Origin: JALZHR01 sp036389695 | GTDB taxonomy: Bacteria > Acidobacteriota > Blastocatellia > Pyrinomonadales > Pyrinomonadaceae | Direction: 5' to 3' | Length of the DNA stretch: 14,120 nt | NCBI GenBank assembly: GCA_036389695.1 | Contig: DASVWG010000439.1 | Span: 1 to 14,120, forward strand | Shown: positions 11,501-14,120 of the stretch, in pieces | Layout of the letters: each line of letters opens with the position of its first letter | How positions within the stretch are numbered: position 1 is the first letter of the stretch | Notes under the pieces: generated by a model | Seen by the model: the letters and a program-made list of their open reading frames with translations, nothing else | Told to the model about the DNA's origin: nothing | The model's database searches: none | Position numbers and translations under genes: made by a program

Positions 11501-12638
11501 GTATTAATTCAACGCGATGTTTTGAGTAAACAAGCTCGGCGACGACTGCCTGAAACGAGGAAATTTCGGTGCGGTCTTTCAGCGAGCGCTCGCGCAGGAT
11601 TTCCCAGTCTTCTTTCGGGACGTTTTTGAAAGCCTCGATAATCTGCGGGTCAAATTGCGTTCCGGCGCAGCGTTCAAGCTCGCGCAGGGCGTCTTCAAAC
11701 GAGCGCCCGCGACGATAAATGCGGTGTGAAATCATCGCGTCGAAAGCGTCCACGACGGCGAAAATCCGCGCTCCGAGGTCGATTTCTTCGCCGCGCAGTT
11801 TTAACGGATAACCCGTGCCGTCCCATTTTTCGTGATGCTGCGAGACGACGCGCGCCGCGCCTTCGAGAAAGGGAATATTGCGCAGGATTCGCTGACCGTA
11901 AATCGGATGCAGACGCATTTTGTGCCATTCTTCGTCGGTCAATTTGGCGGGCTTGCGCAAAATCGCGTCGGGCACGCCGATTTTTCCGATGTCGTGAAGA
12001 AGCGCGCCGAGTTCCAGATTTCGGAGAGCGTTTCTGTCCAGCCCGAGCTCGTAACCGAGACGCAAGCTGAAGGTGACGACTCTTTCCGAATGACCGTGCG
12101 TTTCCGTGTCGCGCGTTTCCAGCGCCTGCACGAGCGCTTTGAGCGTCACGCGATAGGAATTTTCGACTTCTTCGACGGCTTTATCCAGCTCGGCGGTGCG
12201 CCTGGCGACAAGGTCTTCGAGATGCGCCTGATAGCTGTCCTTGAAACATTTCAGCTCGTAATGCTCGGCGGCGCGCTCGACGACGGCGAGAATCTGCTCG
12301 GCTTCGAAAGGCTTAATCAGATAATCGAACGCTCCGGCGCGCAGGGCGCTGACCGCGTATTCCGCCGAGAGCTTGCCGCTAAACAAAACTATCACCGAAT
12401 GCGGCGCGATGTTTTTGATATACGGAATCATCTCGACGCCGCTCAATTTCGGCAGAACGATGTCGCTCAAAATAACGGCATAACGCTTCTCGTGAATTTT
12501 TTGCAGCGCGGCTTCGGCAGAATCGGCTTCCTCGACCTGCGCGTAATACTGCTTTAAAAATCTGACCAGAAACTGCCGCGTCGTCGGCGCGTCGTCAACT
12601 ATCAGAACATTTTTCTCAGGTTTGATTTCATCGAACAT
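11496..12638 (-). CDS. Response regulator with HD-GYP output domain
   Basis: 380 aa. REC domain at 10-125: acidic pair D15/D16, phospho-acceptor D59 (VILSDIVLP), S87 and K109 (YLIKPF). A coiled-coil linker (about 126-165) joins it to an HD-GYP domain (about 170-345) with THGHSERV, LLHDIGKIGVPD (H215, D216), HHEKWDGTGYP (H268, H269, GYP 276-278) and VVDAFDAM. HD-GYP proteins hydrolyse cyclic di-GMP, so this is probably a phosphorylation-controlled c-di-GMP phosphodiesterase in the cytoplasm. The partner histidine kinase is not in the window. A candidate promoter lies about 110 nt upstream; the SD is poor. The stop codon is part of a 7-nt repeat array. Activity is inferred from intact motifs. 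Confidence 0.95.
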   Translation of the reverse strand: MFDEIKPEKNVLIVDDAPTTRQFLVRFLKQYYAQVEEADSAEAALQKIHEKRYAVILSDIVLPKLSGVEMIPYIKNIAPHSVIVLFSGKLSAEYAVSALRAGAFDYLIKPFEAEQILAVVERAAEHYELKCFKDSYQAHLEDLVARRTAELDKAVEEVENSYRVTLKALVQALETRDTETHGHSERVVTFSLRLGYELGLDRNALRNLELGALLHDIGKIGVPDAILRKPAKLTDEEWHKMRLHPIYGQRILRNIPFLEGAARVVSQHHEKWDGTGYPLKLRGEEIDLGARIFAVVDAFDAMISHRIYRRGRSFEDALRELERCAGTQFDPQIIEAFKNVPKEDWEILRERSLKDRTEISSFQAVVAELVYSKHRVELIH

Positions 12639-12745
12639 AGGGCTAGCGTTGCAGAAGGAACTGATTTTTTCGACCTGGAACGAAAGGTTTTGTAAATTCG
12701 GCTGGACGAGTTCGAAGTTATTTTACAAAACAACTGGCAAACAAA

Positions 12746-12774
12746 ATTTAACACATCGGAATAAGACTTGGCAA
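12746..12774 (-). promoter_or_regulatory. Candidate promoter of the HD-GYP gene
   Basis: On the minus strand, TTGCCA (12769-12774, 5 of 6 to consensus), a 17-nt spacer and TTAAAT (12746-12751, 4 of 6). It gives a leader of about 100 nt to the ATG at 12638. The 290-nt gap 12639-12928 otherwise holds AT-rich sequence with nothing else recognisable. Confidence 0.45.
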
Positions 12775-12928
12775 TAAATTTATTTTTTGGCAGGAAATGC
12801 GGGCAGTTGCGCGCTTGACGTTTTGTTAGTGTGTAAATTTTTTCAGATTTATTCAGCAGGAATTTTCCGACTTTATTTTGGTATTAATATATTTCTTTCA
12901 CCTGAGAATTTAAGAATAACGACGGCAA

Positions 12929-13027
12929 GTGTCAGTAGCCCAAGCGTGAGCGCGGGCTTTTCGATTAATCGCCAGCGTCTTGAATTGCTAAACGCCAAGC
13001 CCGCGCCGACGCTTGGGCTACTGACAC
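12929..13027. repeat. REPIN-like inverted pair, copy 2
   Basis: Arms 12929-12959 and 12997-13027 (31 nt each) are opposed with 2 mismatches, starting GTGTCAGTAGCCCAAGCGT and ending GCGCGGGCTT. They match the arms of copy 1 at 36-138 closely, while the 37-nt middle is unrelated to copy 1. The element lies between the 5' side of the HD-GYP gene and the 3' end of the XRE gene. Conserved arms with variable centres are what a REPIN family predicts. Confidence 0.85.
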
Positions 13028-13082
13028 CTTTTTAGCTTTCCGTATCGACTTTCTCACCAGTCAATCAAATATATTAATGCCT

Positions 13083-13382
13083 TTATTTTTGTCGTTTTAT
13101 TCCTTCGCTCTTTTTCCGGCTCGGTAAAGTTTCCGGCAAATCAAGCTCATCCTTAACCAAAACCTCGATATAGATATTGACGACTTCAGCATACGCGGCG
13201 ATGACGTGTAACGGCGGCTCAAGCACGCCGCGTTCATACTTGGAAATACGCTCCTGTTCCAATTCATTTTCCAAGCGCATCAAACGAATTAATTCATTTT
13301 GAGATACGCCTCCATTCAATTTACTGCGAATGGCAAGCAGTTTTTCAGCTAATCTGGCTGGCTTCGGTCTCGCGCTACCCAT
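13083..13382 (-). CDS. Small XRE-family HTH regulator
   Basis: 99 aa. A single Cro/C1-type helix-turn-helix domain: LAEKLLAIRSKLNGGVSQNELIRLM (about 11-35), an unusually charged insert (RLENELEQE, 36-44), then the family-typical RISKYERGVLEPPLHVIAAYAEVVNIYIEVLV (45-76), where SKYERG and PPL are diagnostic. A basic tail ends the protein. No fused effector domain. The start is firm: AGGAGG lies 5 nt before the ATG at 13382. An 18-nt palindrome 46 nt upstream is a likely autoregulatory operator. It diverges from the unknown gene at 13628 across 245 nt, so it may control that gene too. Confidence 0.9.
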   Translation of the reverse strand: MGSARPKPARLAEKLLAIRSKLNGGVSQNELIRLMRLENELEQERISKYERGVLEPPLHVIAAYAEVVNIYIEVLVKDELDLPETLPSRKKSEGIKRQK

Positions 13383-13427
13383 CAGTTCCTCCTGATTGGT
13401 CTCGCGACAAAACTTGACTGATAATGC

Positions 13428-13445
13428 TAAGGACAGTTGTCCTTA
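13428..13445. promoter_or_regulatory. Palindromic operator candidate upstream of the XRE gene
   Basis: TAAGGACA-GT-TGTCCTTA is a perfect 8+8 dyad with a 2-nt centre. On the minus strand it sits between a weak TTTTAA (13444-13449) and CATTAT (13421-13426), spaced 17 nt apart, i.e. where a repressor would block a promoter for the XRE gene. Dyads of this size are typical XRE-dimer sites. Confidence 0.6.
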
Positions 13446-13501
13446 AAACTGAATTAATTAAAATTACCGACGAAGATTTATTTTGGATGACTCTTCGGAC
13501 G

Positions 13502-13536
13502 GCGTAACGCATCAGGTTTTCACGCTTGCATTACGC
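13502..13536 (+). terminator. Hairpin followed by a T-run
   Basis: GCGTAACGCA (13502-13511) pairs with TGCATTACGC (13527-13536) with one mismatch and a 15-nt loop, followed by ATAA and six Ts. It has a terminator shape on the plus strand, yet no plus-strand gene ends before it, so it may instead be an attenuator in a leader or the remnant of a repeat. Confidence 0.35.
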
Positions 13537-13560
13537 ATAATTTTTTGTTGGGCGCAGGCA

Positions 13561-13578
13561 GTTAAATTTTAATTTAAC
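13561..13578. promoter_or_regulatory. AT-rich dyad upstream of the terminal unknown gene
   Basis: GTTAAATT-TT-AATTTAAC: perfect 8-nt arms around a 2-nt centre, 49 nt before the ATG at 13628. It overlaps a weak possible -35 (TTAAAT) for a TACACT -10 at 13585. Low complexity limits confidence. Confidence 0.35.
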
Positions 13579-13627
13579 AGAAAAATACACTTATCGTCAT
13601 CACCGGCAAGAAATTTTCACCCGTCTT

Positions 13628-14113
13628 ATGAATAAAATCAAAGCCAAACATTTAGCCACCGGCGACAGAGTTAGGTTTTCCCGCGACGGCTGGCAAACCG
13701 TCGGAAGAATTACCAACTGCAATTCAATCAGCGTTTCTTTTATGTTCGGCGATGGAATAATTAGAAAACTCAAAGCGCATCAGGAATATGTTGTTGAGAA
13801 AGCAGAAAAACTGCCAGAGCCGCAGCCCGGACAGATTATGCGTTTGCAAAAAGAATCAGAACGGATTTCAGTTTGCGCTTCACACTCTCTTTTCGATTTA
13901 AGCGACATCAGCGAATCTTTTCGCGCATTAAAACAGAAAGACGGCTATTCAAACAGCGCGGCGGCTTATTATGAACTGGAAACAGGCGCGACACTTTACA
14001 CCAGCGACGCAATTTATTGGATGCCTTTGAAACGGGTCGGGCGAAGCGACCAAAGAAGTCTTAGTAGTGATTTAGCTGTCTCTTGTATTGACGAATTTCT
14101 AAAGTCTCGGTAA
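13628..14113 (+). CDS. Unrecognised 161-aa protein with SH3-like N-terminal region
   Basis: I do not recognise a family. Residues 1-55 (AKHLATGDRVRFSRDGWQTVGRITNCNSISVSF...) read like a small SH3-like beta barrel of the 'LxxGDrV...W..V..I' kind used by binding modules. A Pro-rich hinge (LPEPQPGQI, about 63-71) leads to a second region with CASHSLFDLSDISESFRALK and a final ETGATLYTSDAIYWMPLKRV beta-like segment. No signal peptide or membrane segment. The ATG at 13628 has no clear SD; it is the first Met, and the frame carries coherent protein sequence to the TAA at 14111-14113, near the window edge. It diverges from the XRE gene with two dyads between, so it may be the XRE target. Confidence 0.7.
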   Translation: MNKIKAKHLATGDRVRFSRDGWQTVGRITNCNSISVSFMFGDGIIRKLKAHQEYVVEKAEKLPEPQPGQIMRLQKESERISVCASHSLFDLSDISESFRALKQKDGYSNSAAAYYELETGATLYTSDAIYWMPLKRVGRSDQRSLSSDLAVSCIDEFLKSR

Positions 14114-14120
14114 TATTTAT

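Noticed and set aside
11832..12557. 241-codon plus-strand open frame
   Set aside because: It is antisense to the intact REC/HD-GYP gene, whose motifs are all in the minus-strand frame; the plus-strand product shows no family features.
12787..13035. 82-codon plus-strand frame
   Set aside because: Its last third is the REPIN-like element and the rest is AT-rich hydrophobic sequence around a probable promoter; no SD.
13502..13554. Integron attC site (GTTGGGC resembles an R' core)
   Set aside because: The matching left core would have to be GCGTAAC, which breaks the RYYYAAC rule; there is no cassette array or integrase.

Overview
The window is about 14 kb of ordinary-looking bacterial chromosome: densely packed genes on both strands, roughly balanced GC, and no rRNA, tRNA, phage, transposase or CRISPR. 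The gene set (RibF, MazG, Pta, DUF1844 protein, REC/HD-GYP regulator, a CruA-like flavoprotein) and the style of the intergenic repeats suggest an environmental bacterium, possibly Acidobacteriota (Blastocatellia-like). That placement is inference; no single gene proves it.

Layout. A minus-strand run from about 4.0 kb down to 0.15 kb reads DUF1844 protein, four-helix-bundle (S23-type) protein, PhnP-like metallo-hydrolase, GNAT acetyltransferase, small lipoprotein, RibF. The last four genes are tightly packed (2-nt gap, 9-nt gap with an SD, then a 4-nt ATGA overlap). Diverging from it on the plus strand are mazG, an exported FecR-like membrane protein ending in a clear intrinsic terminator, and a lycopene-cyclase/CruA-like FAD enzyme. 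The flavoprotein converges on a minus-strand SLOG 'molybdenum carrier-like' gene, followed upstream by a DUF1232 membrane protein. pta (plus) converges on a Cys-rich unknown protein (minus) that has a good promoter and a leader of about 117 nt. Then come about 400 nt without a convincing gene, a REC/HD-GYP c-di-GMP phosphodiesterase-type regulator, a REPIN-like element, a small XRE regulator with a palindromic operator candidate, and a divergent unknown gene.

The most striking content is non-coding. Five or six gene junctions carry islands of very short tandem units (7 or 9 nt). In most of them the units occur in two opposed arms, so the island could fold into a hairpin. The word differs from island to island (GTTGACTGA, GCAGTGA, ATGCAAA, TTTAACA, GAAGGAC, CACGAAAGG) but the architecture is the same. 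Several islands end within 2-15 nt of start codons (metallo-hydrolase, mazG, SLOG gene, pta) or supply stop codons (S23-type gene, HD-GYP gene, edge of the DUF1232 gene). At 8895-8980 the two arms are identical except for exactly one extra 7-nt unit. Separately, two copies of a REPIN-like inverted pair (36-138 and 12929-13027) share a roughly 31-nt arm. A third, different inverted pair (7583-7701) gives two convergent, unrelated genes the same last six codons and stop (SQNRLR-stop).
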